NCBI GenBank assembly: GCA_947630845.1
Contig: CANRJB010000022.1
Coordinates: 1 to 32,023 of the forward strand
Origin: an uncultured Clostridia bacterium
Lineage (GTDB): Bacteria > Bacillota > Clostridia > Oscillospirales > Ruminococcaceae
Reading direction: 5' to 3'
DNA length: 32,023 bases
Positions 6,051-14,476 of the stretch are shown here, piece by piece; positions within the stretch are counted from its first letter, which is position 1; each line of letters starts with the position of its first letter. The translations under genes were made by a program, and so were the position numbers. Below the pieces are notes generated by a model that did not search any database, was not told the DNA's origin, and saw only the letters and a program-made list of their open reading frames with translations.

Positions 6051-8618
6051 TCATGCCAACCGTTTTTTCAACAATGCCAGATCAATAATATTTATCATAC
6101 CGTCTCCGTTCATGTCTGCATCCTCTGTGATCGTCACTTCCGGAACGGCAAGCAGCCATTTCTGAAGCACCACCGCATCCAGAACGGAACACATGCCGTC
6201 CCCGTTGACATCGCCTGCAACGGCTTCGACAGGAGATCCATACAGTTCTATCTCTGCGATATTGCAGCAGTAGGTGTTTTCTGTACTGTAAGGATTATCC
6301 GGTGTACCCTCCGGCACGGAATAACGGAGATAACGGAACCTCTGCGGCTCATCAAATGTCGCAAAGGTCATGGCATAATTTTGCAATCCTGTCACCGTGT
6401 ACACAGTCGTCCAACTTTCACCATCTATGGATACTTCAAAAAAGCCGTCCGTCATACGTGCTTCATACCCTTTTCTCGGACAAAATCCTATCGCTTCAAG
6501 TGTATACAGTCCACCCATATCTGCCTGTACCCATCCGGCAGTCAGCCCATCGAAATACGTTGTTATGTCGCCGTCAAATGCTTTGTGGAAATCAAATTTC
6601 TCCTGCCCTTTCCACGCATCTGTTCCGCTCAGTGTTTCCGGTGTCAGTTTATCAAGATGTGCTGTCGGGTGCAGCTCCCCATAGAACCGAAGCTCTGCGA
6701 TGTTGCAGCAGTACACATTATCCATATTGTACTCGTTATCCGGTGTGCCCTCCGGCACGGAGAAACGTACATACCTCGCCTTGCTTCCACATGAAAACCG
6801 TGTGATATAGTGCATAGAAAAGCCCGGCTTTCCGGCAACAGTATACGCTGTCTGCCAATGTTCTCCGTCTTCCGAGAAGGAGAACATACCGTCTGTCATG
6901 CGGTATTCATAACCCTGACGGGGGCAGTAACCGATCGCCTTGAGATCATACACATCGCCCAGATCAGCCTGTACCCAGCCTGCGCCCACTCCGTCAAAAT
7001 AGGTTTTCGTATCGCCGTCAAATGCCTTCCGATAGTCATGGCTCTCATCGCCTTTCCATGCGGATGAACCGGTGAGCTGTGTTTCTGCTAATTCAATGGG
7101 ATCGTCCAGACGGATGCTGCTCTTACAGTCATTGATAAGATAGGTCGTGACAGACTGCGGTGCAAGGGTCACATCCAGTGCATCACCAGTGAGAGACACA
7201 GGTTCAAGCTCTTTCCAGCTTTCGGTATTGCTTGTGCGGATGGGTGTGGATGCCGTGCCCAATGCCCCGAATCCGGATAGATCATAATGCATCTGTACTG
7301 CACTGTCGGAGGTATTGCAGGCTACAATAACGAGCTGCCCGTTTTCTTCATCGAATGCTGCAAGTGTGTTGCCGCTTGTACTCAGCATTGTCATACCCGG
7401 ACGGATATAGCGGCTGTACTGCCCGAATGCATAATACTTTTTAGTGAAAATGATTGCATCATTGTCATGGTCAGCAACAGCACATCCCCAGTAACCGCCC
7501 TGTGTATTGACCATGCCTTTGTCCTTGTTGCCGTTCATGCCGACACTGGAAATATGGTTGTCGATTACCTGCCACAGAATCCACGCAGAAGGGTTGAGTC
7601 CGTTCATATCTGCGGTGATGCGCTCTGCAAGCCAAAGTGCTGCACCCATCTCACCGGCATTTGTTCCGACAGTAGCACCACCGTCCACTTCACTCATCCA
7701 GAGGTTTTTGTTCTCAGCAATTGCCAAATCACGCAGCTCTGTGCGCTTGCTGCCGCCGTAGGTGTGGGTGTCGATGCGGTCAACAGCTTTTTTGGCATCA
7801 GCGGACAGCTTGTTGTAAGCATCGATCTGTGTGTCGATCGCCGTTTCATCCGTACCTGCAATGAACACATCCCCCATACCTCGCTTCTCCATAGACTTCT
7901 GCAATTCCAGCAACATGGTGGATTCAGAATTCCCGATGTCGAAATGACAGCCCTCCTGCTTCGGACTACCTGCATACCAATAATTGGTGTAAGGCTCGTT
8001 CATTGCCTCCACGCTCTGCACCTTTACACCCCAGTCATGCTCATAGTGGTAGCAGACCTCTGCTAAATATTCCGCAAAATCATCGTAGCAATCGTCCCGG
8101 AGATTATTTTTCCCACCGTCCACGTTTCCGCTTGTGCAGCCGGAGTTGGTCATATAATACGGAGGAGAGTTGGAGAACATCTCCACGATCATATCCTCAC
8201 CGCATGCCTCGATCGAACGCAGCAGCACATTACGCTGGTTGGCATCGGCATTCCAGTCATAAGTCGCTGTGCTGCCGTTCCACGTCGTGTAGCCGGGCAT
8301 GTTAGAGTCTGTGCGGGTGATGTGTGTATGCGTCGGATCATCGCCGCCACCGATGTTGAAACGTGCAATATTCAGCCGCAGCCCATCATCCCCGTAGAAG
8401 GCATCTGCTGTTTTCTGCGCCAGTGAATCCGAATAGCCGACACGATTTGCCCACCAGCACAGGGATGTTCCCCAGCCCTCAAACTTGCCGCCGTTGATCT
8501 CATAGGCTGACAGCGGCGAGATCGTCAACGTTGTCGCCGCATTGACCGGAATGGCAGAAGCGATGAATGTCATGCTCCCTGCCAACAGGCAGGCAATCAT
8601 TCTTTTCCATACTTTCAT
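6051..8618 (-). CDS. Secreted dockerin-bearing GH30 glycosidase (beta-1,6-galactanase-like) with two F5/8C-type modules
   Basis: The protein has 855 residues. A signal peptide covers about 1-28. A GH30-type (beta/alpha)8 catalytic domain spans about 30-495; its FEGWGTSLCWWAN motif at 46-58 resembles the endo-beta-1,6-galactanase-like group (GH30_5 / Glyco_hydr_30_2). Predicted acid/base is Glu208 in MNEP and predicted nucleophile is Glu310 in WMSEVDGG. Two near-identical discoidin/F5-8C-like carbohydrate-binding modules lie at about 510-648 and 657-796, each with TYFDG, GWVQAD, YVR or YLR, and CCNIAE blocks. A type I dockerin at about 802-855 has two calcium loops (DVNGDG and DMNGDG), implying attachment to a cellulosome scaffoldin. 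The start has a GGAGG site and lies 17 bases after the GH43 gene, so the two are co-transcribed. Substrate could be arabinogalactan side chains or xylan; the subfamily call is less certain than the fold. No clear terminator follows. Confidence 0.85.
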   Translation of the reverse strand: MKVWKRMIACLLAGSMTFIASAIPVNAATTLTISPLSAYEINGGKFEGWGTSLCWWANRVGYSDSLAQKTADAFYGDDGLRLNIARFNIGGGDDPTHTHITRTDSNMPGYTTWNGSTATYDWNADANQRNVLLRSIEACGEDMIVEMFSNSPPYYMTNSGCTSGNVDGGKNNLRDDCYDDFAEYLAEVCYHYEHDWGVKVQSVEAMNEPYTNYWYAGSPKQEGCHFDIGNSESTMLLELQKSMEKRGMGDVFIAGTDETAIDTQIDAYNKLSADAKKAVDRIDTHTYGGSKRTELRDLAIAENKNLWMSEVDGGATVGTNAGEMGAALWLAERITADMNGLNPSAWILWQVIDNHISSVGMNGNKDKGMVNTQGGYWGCAVADHDNDAIIFTKKYYAFGQYSRYIRPGMTMLSTSGNTLAAFDEENGQLVIVACNTSDSAVQMHYDLSGFGALGTASTPIRTSNTESWKELEPVSLTGDALDVTLAPQSVTTYLINDCKSSIRLDDPIELAETQLTGSSAWKGDESHDYRKAFDGDTKTYFDGVGAGWVQADLGDVYDLKAIGYCPRQGYEYRMTDGMFSFSEDGEHWQTAYTVAGKPGFSMHYITRFSCGSKARYVRFSVPEGTPDNEYNMDNVYCCNIAELRFYGELHPTAHLDKLTPETLSGTDAWKGQEKFDFHKAFDGDITTYFDGLTAGWVQADMGGLYTLEAIGFCPRKGYEARMTDGFFEVSIDGESWTTVYTVTGLQNYAMTFATFDEPQRFRYLRYSVPEGTPDNPYSTENTYCCNIAEIELYGSPVEAVAGDVNGDGMCSVLDAVVLQKWLLAVPEVTITEDADMNGDGMINIIDLALLKKRLA

Positions 8619-8635
8619 TACAAATCCTCCATCAT

Positions 8636-11600
8636 TTACTGACCTTCATGGAAGAAATAGGGAAGCGCATCGTAGACATAATGTCTGACAAATCCCCACC
8701 AGTGTGTCTTGCCTTCTGCTGCAATGAAGTAAAGATTACCCTTTGAAAAGTCGGAAGTGAACGTGAAGGTGGACATCTTCTTCATTGCTTCGATCTGTGG
8801 TGCAAGGTTACCGTATGCAATATCCTCCGTTCCGGTTGCTGCAAAAATGTAGGTCGCATTCTTGTACTTAGAACCCTCGATCGCATCGGCAACTGCCTGT
8901 GCGCCACCCCAGCAGTGACCACTTAATGGCATGAAGTAAGCAAAATAATCAATATCATTGATCAGCACGTTCCATGTCGAGCCGCCGCCCATGGAAAAAC
9001 CGCCATATGCACGGTGCATTCTGGATGCTTCCAGTCCTTCCGGGGTGGTATTTTCCGCATAGGTAGAATACTTACTCTCCACAAACGGCACAATACTCTG
9101 TTTAACCTCGTCATAAACCGTCTCCGCAGAGCATTTGTTAAAGGTGGGGGTCACCACGATCATAGGCGCAAGGTCGCCGTTCTCGATCATGTGGTCAAGC
9201 ATATTATGGATCTTGACATCATTGCTGAAAATGGTATTCTCATTCTCGCCGCCGCCATGCATCAGATAGAATATGTTATATTTCTTGCTCTCGTCATAGC
9301 CATAGGGCAGATAGACATTCAGGGAGTTTGTACCGTTGATACCTTCGTAGGACTCTTTGACGATCTTGCCCTGATGTTCTGCGGGATCAAGGTAATAACC
9401 GGGTGCTTCATAAAACTGGAGTGCCTCCTCATACGTAAAGGAAGGTTCTTCCGGCACAGGCGTATTGTCCGGAAATTCCGTAATGCGACCCAGCAGGAAC
9501 GCTTGCAGAAGGCTGAGGTCATCCTCATCAACAACACCACTCTGATCCACATCGGAAGCTGTTTCCATCATGATGTCAGAAAAGCCGTTCGTCACACCAC
9601 GCTTGGCAAAACCCAGATCAAAGATTGTAATGCTGCCATCTCCGTCCACATCACCCCTGATGAGCGTTCTGCCTGCTCCTGCACCTTCAATGACCGTTCC
9701 GGCAGGTGCGCCAATGGCTTCATCGACATAGAAGTCCATCGTTCCTTCGGCAGTTTCAATGTAAATTCTGGCATCTGTGGCATCGGACGGAATGGTGTAT
9801 TCCGGATTGGAAAGCTGTATCCATTTTCCGGCAGGAGCAGCTCCCTCTGCAATTGTGGAATATTGCGCATCGCCGTTAGCATCCGTGTATTCTAATTTCA
9901 TATAAAAGCTTGCAATCGTATCCGGACACATCACATCTGCACTGAAGCTGAACGTCTCACCCGGCTTGAACACAGAGCCCAATGCTTTTGCAGTACCGTT
10001 CCATGCGGCATCCCTGCCGCTGACAAAGAGTGCCTGTGTACCGGCATAGCTTTCGCCGGTTTTGCATTCGACAGAAGCAGCACCTCTTCCCGTCCATGCA
10101 TCCAGTCCCTTATCCGGCTCATAGGTGCTATGGAAGAAATAACCGTCCGGATCCGGTTCTGTGACAGTGGGTGTATTCCATTCCGCACGCTCATAGTCAA
10201 AATAGTCAATATCCACATACCCTCCGGTGGTTTTGGTAGGATAGCTGTAGATGGCACTGCGGTAGCCCGTGAAGAGCTTGAGATCATATGTCATGGAGAT
10301 CGTATCACCGATCTTTGTCCATGTGTTGCCATCAAAGGAATAAAAGAAGTTTACCTTATCAATGTTGTTGGATACGTTGAAATTACCGTCCACCGTGTTA
10401 AATTGAAATTCCTCTTTCAGGTAGACAATATCCCCCTGCATGGGTACTTGTTCCACAATAGTGTCCTTGCTGTCGGTAACAGCCGCTGAACCGGAATAGC
10501 CGCCATTCTTTGCCATGTAGACATATTTGCTGCCGTCATCGTTCACACCCACGCCGACATTGCCATAATTGAACTGGAATGCGGACAGTCCGGCAAAGTC
10601 ACCGGGCTTCATGTTGGCAGCATCCAACCTGATCGCACTGCTGCATGAAGGCCCTTCCGTGCGCATGGTGAGAGTGTTGCGTGCGTTCAGAAGATGGGTG
10701 GCAAGATGCTCATTTTTCAGGCGCAGCCATCCCTCACGATCACTCAGAGACCATGCTGCATTGTCGGGATTGTGATTCCACTGCCATTCAAGGGGAAGCT
10801 TGCTTTCGCTGAAATCATCGTCCCGGGCAAGGGATGTTCCCTTGTAATCGCCCTCGATCGTGAGTGTTGTCGGAGCTTTTCCGTTCACGCCCATCATCGG
10901 GAAACCATCTTCCCATGTTACCGGAACAAGCACGGGTACACGTCCGACACTACCATGATCCTGAAACAGCAGTGCATACCAATCCCCCTCCGGTGTATCA
11001 ATGATACCACCCTGTGCGACACCGCTGCCATACGTACCCAATCCGGAATTAAGCACGGTCTTTCCTTCATAAGTGCCAAGCAGCTCCTTACTCCGGTAAC
11101 ACAGTTCGATACGTCCACTGTTGCTCGGCCATGCAATGAGGAAAATATAGTAATAGTCCCCGATCTTCATTGCCCGTGAACCTTCTCCGGCAAGATTATC
11201 CAGTCCAGTCTTGAAGAGGACCTTATCTGCGCCGCCCTCCTTGAATCCGGTCATGTCGGCATTGAATTCCTTGATACGTATCTCACCACCGCCGCCGTAG
11301 ATCAGGTAGTTTCTCCCGTCATCATCAAACAGCAGGGAGGCATCATGATACATACCCCGGAGTTCCGTGCGTGTCCACGTGCCGTTCTCAATATCATCGG
11401 TCTTGTAAATGTACGAATTTCCCGTGCCATAGCTTCCGAAGAATACATAGTACATGCCATCATGGTAGCGCAGACTGGTTGCCCACTGTCCGTGTGCATA
11501 GTCATGTTCTCCGTTGGCAAGATTCTGCTTGTCACCGTCAGCATAGGTGTCATAAACATAATTGCAAAGCTCCCACGACACCAGATCATCAGATTTCATG

Positions 11601-11812
11601 ATCGGCACACCCGGTGTGAAGTACATGGTCGTGCTGACCATATAATAGGTATTCCCCACACGGATAATATCATCATCCGGCACATCTGCCCAGATAAAAG
11701 GGTTGGCAATGGTGGTTGTTTCCGCTGTGACAGATACTGTGGGAGTTCCGACAGTTATCAACATAGCGGCAATGGCACAGGCAACTACCTGTTTCCAGAA
11801 ACGTAAACGCAT
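8636..11812 (-). CDS. Secreted multimodular GH43 - CBM22 - dockerin - CE1 esterase
   Basis: The protein has 1058 residues and a signal peptide (about 1-30). A GH43 five-bladed propeller covers about 35-310, with predicted base Asp46 in ADVPDDD, modulator Asp157 in MYHDASLL and acid Glu210 in LAGEGS. A C-terminal beta-sandwich of the GH43_C2/DUF1349 type lies at about 330-545. A CBM22-like module occupies about 557-705. An internal type I dockerin lies at about 716-780, with calcium loops DVDGDG and DVDQSG. A C-terminal alpha/beta-hydrolase of CE1/feruloyl-esterase type covers about 795-1058, with nucleophile Ser940 in GGFSMGGG and His1037 in GKTHWWG. The combination suggests arabinoxylan debranching: arabinofuranosidase or xylosidase plus removal of feruloyl or acetyl esters, outside the cell on a cellulosome. 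It is the first gene of an operon with the GH30 gene; an AAGGAG site precedes the start and a promoter lies at 11845-11873. Confidence 0.88.
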   Translation of the reverse strand: MRLRFWKQVVACAIAAMLITVGTPTVSVTAETTTIANPFIWADVPDDDIIRVGNTYYMVSTTMYFTPGVPIMKSDDLVSWELCNYVYDTYADGDKQNLANGEHDYAHGQWATSLRYHDGMYYVFFGSYGTGNSYIYKTDDIENGTWTRTELRGMYHDASLLFDDDGRNYLIYGGGGEIRIKEFNADMTGFKEGGADKVLFKTGLDNLAGEGSRAMKIGDYYYIFLIAWPSNSGRIELCYRSKELLGTYEGKTVLNSGLGTYGSGVAQGGIIDTPEGDWYALLFQDHGSVGRVPVLVPVTWEDGFPMMGVNGKAPTTLTIEGDYKGTSLARDDDFSESKLPLEWQWNHNPDNAAWSLSDREGWLRLKNEHLATHLLNARNTLTMRTEGPSCSSAIRLDAANMKPGDFAGLSAFQFNYGNVGVGVNDDGSKYVYMAKNGGYSGSAAVTDSKDTIVEQVPMQGDIVYLKEEFQFNTVDGNFNVSNNIDKVNFFYSFDGNTWTKIGDTISMTYDLKLFTGYRSAIYSYPTKTTGGYVDIDYFDYERAEWNTPTVTEPDPDGYFFHSTYEPDKGLDAWTGRGAASVECKTGESYAGTQALFVSGRDAAWNGTAKALGSVFKPGETFSFSADVMCPDTIASFYMKLEYTDANGDAQYSTIAEGAAPAGKWIQLSNPEYTIPSDATDARIYIETAEGTMDFYVDEAIGAPAGTVIEGAGAGRTLIRGDVDGDGSITIFDLGFAKRGVTNGFSDIMMETASDVDQSGVVDEDDLSLLQAFLLGRITEFPDNTPVPEEPSFTYEEALQFYEAPGYYLDPAEHQGKIVKESYEGINGTNSLNVYLPYGYDESKKYNIFYLMHGGGENENTIFSNDVKIHNMLDHMIENGDLAPMIVVTPTFNKCSAETVYDEVKQSIVPFVESKYSTYAENTTPEGLEASRMHRAYGGFSMGGGSTWNVLINDIDYFAYFMPLSGHCWGGAQAVADAIEGSKYKNATYIFAATGTEDIAYGNLAPQIEAMKKMSTFTFTSDFSKGNLYFIAAEGKTHWWGFVRHYVYDALPYFFHEGQ

Positions 11813-11844
11813 CAGGACTCACTCCTTATAGATTATTTATAATA

Positions 11845-11873
11845 ATTTTAACAGATTGTTCAAATTTGTGCAA
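11845..11873 (-). promoter_or_regulatory. Promoter of GH43/GH30 operon
   Basis: On the minus strand TTGCAC (11868-11873) and TAAAAT (11845-11850) are separated by 17 bases, 33 bases upstream of the GH43 start codon. Confidence 0.6.
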
Positions 11874-11906
11874 CCCACATAATGCAGAATAGGTGGATAA
11901 ATTGCA

Positions 11907-11918
11907 GATGCCGGCATC
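11907..11918. promoter_or_regulatory. 12-bp perfect palindrome between divergent promoters
   Basis: GATGCCGGCATC is a perfect palindrome. It lies 7 bases upstream of the epimerase -35 box and about 33 bases upstream of the GH43 operon -35 box, a position suited to an operator controlling either unit. No regulator can be named. Confidence 0.35.
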
Positions 11919-11925
11919 GTGCCGC

Positions 11926-11954
11926 TTGCTTTTTCCACATCAATATGCTATAAT
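11926..11954 (+). promoter_or_regulatory. Promoter of the SDR epimerase gene
   Basis: TTGCTT (11926-11931), a 17-base spacer and TATAAT (11949-11954), with an extended TGC before the -10, lie 34 bases before the start codon. Confidence 0.7.
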
Positions 11955-11988
11955 TGGATAAAGAATTTTTAAGAAGGAGAGTTATCCC

Positions 11989-13002
11989 ATGAAAGCATTA
12001 TTGATCGGCGGAACAGGTACTATCAGCTCCGCAGTCACAAGGAGAGCCGTTTCGCTCGGTTGGGAGGTCTATATACTCAACCGTGGAAACAGAAACAGCT
12101 CCGTACCCGAGGATGTCTGCATTATCAATGCAGACATAAACAACGAATCAGAGACTTCTGAAAAACTTGCCGGAATGACATTCGATACGGTCTGCGACTT
12201 CATTTGCTTTACTCCTGAGCAGGCGGAACGTGATATACGTCTGTTCAGCGGAAAAACAAAGCAGTTTATCTTCATTAGCTCTGCATCCGTATATAACAAG
12301 CCTGTCAGAGACTACAGAATTACTGAGGGTACTTCCCTTGCCAACAAATATTGGGAATATTCACGGAACAAGATAGCAGTCGAAGAGCTCCTCATGAAAA
12401 GCTACCGTGACAACAATTTCCCTGTAACTATCGTTCGACCGAGCCATACCTACGATGAAAGAAGCGTTCCTCTCGGAGTTCACGGCAAAAACGGAAGCTA
12501 TCAGGTACTTAAGCGTATGCTTGAGGGCAAGGCAGTCATTATCCACGGCGACGGAACCTCTCTCTGGACGATAACTCACAATTCTGATTTTGCCAAGGGT
12601 TTTACGGGACTGATGGGTAACCCGCACGCTGTCGGCGAAGCTTTCCATATAACCTCAGATGAATCAGTAACATGGAATCAGATATATCAGACTATCGCCG
12701 ATGCTCTCGGAACAGAGCTTAAACCGTATTATGTTTCATCGGAATTTCTCGCATCCGTAAGTGACTATGATTTGACAGGCAGTCTTATCGGTGATAAAGC
12801 GCAGTCTGTTGTATTCGACAACACGAAGATAAAGCGTATCGTCCCTGAATTTAAAGCGGAAGTCCATGTTGAACAAGGCATACGAAATACCGTGGAATAT
12901 GTTCTCTCACACCCAGAATGTCAGACTCCCGACCCCGACTTTGACCAATGGTGCGACAAGGTAATCAATGCTCTTGAAAATGCAAAAAAGCTTTGCTGTT
13001 AG
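11989..13002 (+). CDS. NAD-dependent epimerase/dehydratase (extended SDR) family protein
   Basis: The gene encodes 337 residues with an AAGGAGAG ribosome binding site before the ATG. The N-terminal Rossmann nucleotide-binding motif is GGTGTIS at residues 7-13, a strand ending ILNRG follows at about 29-33, and an FIFISSASVY strand with catalytic-type serine lies at 93-102. The YSRNK motif (Tyr124, Lys128) supplies the SDR catalytic pair. These place it in the extended or atypical SDR superfamily (pfam Epimerase/NAD-dependent), a soluble cytoplasmic NAD(P) enzyme probably acting on a nucleotide sugar or a related carbonyl or alcohol. The exact substrate cannot be read from the sequence. It is a single-gene unit, divergent from the GH43/GH30 operon, with its own promoter and a strong terminator at 13071-13110. 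Confidence 0.8.
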   Translation: MKALLIGGTGTISSAVTRRAVSLGWEVYILNRGNRNSSVPEDVCIINADINNESETSEKLAGMTFDTVCDFICFTPEQAERDIRLFSGKTKQFIFISSASVYNKPVRDYRITEGTSLANKYWEYSRNKIAVEELLMKSYRDNNFPVTIVRPSHTYDERSVPLGVHGKNGSYQVLKRMLEGKAVIIHGDGTSLWTITHNSDFAKGFTGLMGNPHAVGEAFHITSDESVTWNQIYQTIADALGTELKPYYVSSEFLASVSDYDLTGSLIGDKAQSVVFDNTKIKRIVPEFKAEVHVEQGIRNTVEYVLSHPECQTPDPDFDQWCDKVINALENAKKLCC

Positions 13003-13070
13003 AGCCCATCCATTCTGTCATCCAAAATAAAGGACAACCAAAGGACAAAGCCGATTTTATCAGAAAATGA

Positions 13071-13110
13071 AAAAAGAGAAAGCACCGATATTTCGATGCT
13101 TTCTCTTTTT
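13071..13110. terminator. Bidirectional terminator between epimerase gene and tRNA-Trp
   Basis: A 14-pair perfect stem (13071-13084 with 13097-13110), rich in A on one side and T on the other, extended inside by CGA/TCG, ends in T runs on both strands. It serves the plus-strand epimerase and the minus-strand tRNA. Confidence 0.88.
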
Positions 13111-13115
13111 GGCTT

Positions 13116-13191
13116 TGGCAGGGGCAGAAGGATTCGAACCCTCGACACGTGGTTTTGGAGACCACTGCTCTACCACCTGAGCTATACCCCT
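13116..13191 (-). tRNA. tRNA-Trp (anticodon CCA), 3-prime CCA encoded
   Basis: Reverse strand cloverleaf: acceptor AGGGGTA pairs with TGCCCCT, followed by discriminator G and an encoded CCA. The D arm is GCTCAGGTGGTAGAGC, the anticodon stem is GTGGT/ACCAC with loop CTCCAAA (anticodon CCA), and the T arm contains GGTTCGAATCC. A 76-nucleotide gene with a consensus promoter just upstream. Confidence 0.95.
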
Positions 13192-13202
13192 ATTGCTTTT
13201 TT

Positions 13203-13231
13203 ATTATAGCACATAATCAAAGATTTGTCAA
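13203..13231 (-). promoter_or_regulatory. Promoter of tRNA-Trp
   Basis: On the minus strand TTGACA (13226-13231), a 17-base spacer and TATAAT (13203-13208), about 12 bases before the mature tRNA 5-prime end. Both boxes match consensus. Confidence 0.85.
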
Positions 13232-13297
13232 GCCTTTTCTGAAAAATATTTTTTGATTTTCTGAAAGCAGGGTAAACAGCAAGAAATTGTAGAAAAG

Positions 13298-13327
13298 CTC
13301 CCGGACAAACCATTGTCTGTCCGGGAG
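13298..13327 (-). terminator. Terminator of the GH5 gene
   Basis: A ten-pair stem CTCCCGGACA (13298-13307) / TGTCCGGGAG (13318-13327) lies directly after the GH5 stop codon. On the minus strand it is followed by a T-rich tract. Confidence 0.75.
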
Positions 13328-13331
13328 TGAC

Positions 13332-14282
13332 TCATAAAGCACGCAGCAGCTCCTCACGCACACCATCCATCCGGGATTCTGAGATCCCGAAATCCATTTC
13401 CTTGTAAGTCCATACAGCTCTCGTGATGTGATGTTTCTCGAATACCCTCTGTATCGTCTGAAACCAACGCACTGCATCCTCCGGCTTCACCACATCAATG
13501 ACACCATACTCTCCACAGTACAGCTCCGTGCCGTATTTCTCTGCTGTCTCCAGTGCCGGACGGAACAGTGTCTCAAAGAGTTCATCTGTGATGTTTGATT
13601 CTGCGAAGGAATAACGCTCCTCTGGTACGATCTGATCAGTCCAGTATGCACCTTGATGGGTGAATTTCAGTGGCTCATAGCAATGAAAATTGAACACTAC
13701 CTTATCATCGTAGGGCTTTGTAAGCGCAGCCACTGTTCGTGCGCTGTTGTTTTCATAACTCCCGACAAGCACCATTGTATCCGGTGCATAGCGGCGAAGA
13801 CGGCGTATGCATTCATGGGAAATCTCGTTCCATGCATCAATGTAAACCGCCTCTGTGACCTCATTGAGCAGTTCAAAACAAGCCATGTCCGCATACCGTC
13901 CGAATCGTTCCGCAAGTGCCTCCCAGAGCTGATAAAACTGCTCCTGATACGCCCTGCTCTCAAAAAAGCCATGTTCCTTCTCCCCTTCATCAAAGGAAAA
14001 TCCGGCAGTCTTATGCAGGTCGATCACCATATTCAGACCGTACTTCTTTGCCATCAACAATGCCTTCTCAATGCGAGCAAAACCCTCATCACAGAGAATC
14101 CCGTCCTTGTTCTCCAGTACATTGTAGTCGATCGGAAGGCGCACATGGTCAAAACCCCACTTTGCGACCTGTGCAAAATCCTTCTCGGTGATGAATCCGT
14201 TTAGCCGTTCCTCACTGTAGTCACATTGGGAGAACCAGCCGCCGAAATTGATGCCTTTGTGAAAACCCATTTCCTTCATCAT
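13332..14282 (-). CDS. GH5 family glycosidase without signal peptide (cytoplasmic cellulase-like)
   Basis: The protein has 316 residues and matches a single GH5 (beta/alpha)8 catalytic domain. It opens with GINFGGWFSQ, has HVRLP at 46-50, IDLHK near 87-91, the acid/base Glu141 in LLNE, the His200 region NFHCYEP, and nucleophile Glu258 in YCGEYG; WTYKEMDFGI at 291-300 supplies the aromatic subsite. There is no signal peptide, dockerin or binding module, unlike the secreted enzymes nearby, so it probably acts in the cytoplasm on imported beta-linked oligosaccharides. GH5 covers many specificities (cellulase, mannanase, beta-glucosidase), and which applies is not readable here. AAAGGTGG precedes the ATG at 14282; a second ATG follows at once. 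It is monocistronic, with an extended -10 (TGCTATAAT) at 14318-14326 on the minus strand. Confidence 0.85.
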   Translation of the reverse strand: MMKEMGFHKGINFGGWFSQCDYSEERLNGFITEKDFAQVAKWGFDHVRLPIDYNVLENKDGILCDEGFARIEKALLMAKKYGLNMVIDLHKTAGFSFDEGEKEHGFFESRAYQEQFYQLWEALAERFGRYADMACFELLNEVTEAVYIDAWNEISHECIRRLRRYAPDTMVLVGSYENNSARTVAALTKPYDDKVVFNFHCYEPLKFTHQGAYWTDQIVPEERYSFAESNITDELFETLFRPALETAEKYGTELYCGEYGVIDVVKPEDAVRWFQTIQRVFEKHHITRAVWTYKEMDFGISESRMDGVREELLRAL

Positions 14283-14317
14283 AGCGATTCCACCTTTCGT
14301 AATTTATCGTTGTTCTC

Positions 14318-14326
14318 ATTATAGCA
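14318..14326 (-). promoter_or_regulatory. Extended -10 promoter element of the GH5 gene
   Basis: TGCTATAAT on the minus strand, 36 bases before the GH5 start. No good -35 box is found at 17 bases, consistent with an extended -10 promoter. Confidence 0.5.
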
Positions 14327-14331
14327 CAAAC

Positions 14332-14356
14332 ACAGCAACACTGCTGTCATTTTTTT
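14332..14356 (+). terminator. Small hairpin plus T run between divergent genes
   Basis: ACAGCA (14332-14337) pairs with TGCTGT (14342-14347) across a 4-base loop, followed by CA and seven T residues. It resembles a weak plus-strand terminator, but no plus-strand gene precedes it. It could block antisense transcription into the ADP-ribosyltransferase unit. Confidence 0.35.
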
Positions 14357-14408
14357 GTGATTTATAACAAATATTTGCAGCATTTCATGTCAGACGACCT
14401 CTTTTAGC

Positions 14409-14437
14409 TTGCATTTTTTACAATTCAGATGTATAAT
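14409..14437 (+). promoter_or_regulatory. Promoter of the ADP-ribosyltransferase / radical SAM operon
   Basis: TTGCAT (14409-14414), a 17-base spacer and TATAAT (14432-14437). An in-frame ATG at 14429 lies inside this promoter, which argues for the later start at 14477. Confidence 0.75.
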
Positions 14438-14476
14438 TGGAATATCTTTATGAAAAGGAGATGCAAGAGGAACGAT

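Noticed and set aside
7287..8066. Plus-strand open frame opposite the GH30 catalytic domain
   Set aside because: Antisense shadow; the minus-strand gene has signal peptide, catalytic residues and dockerin.
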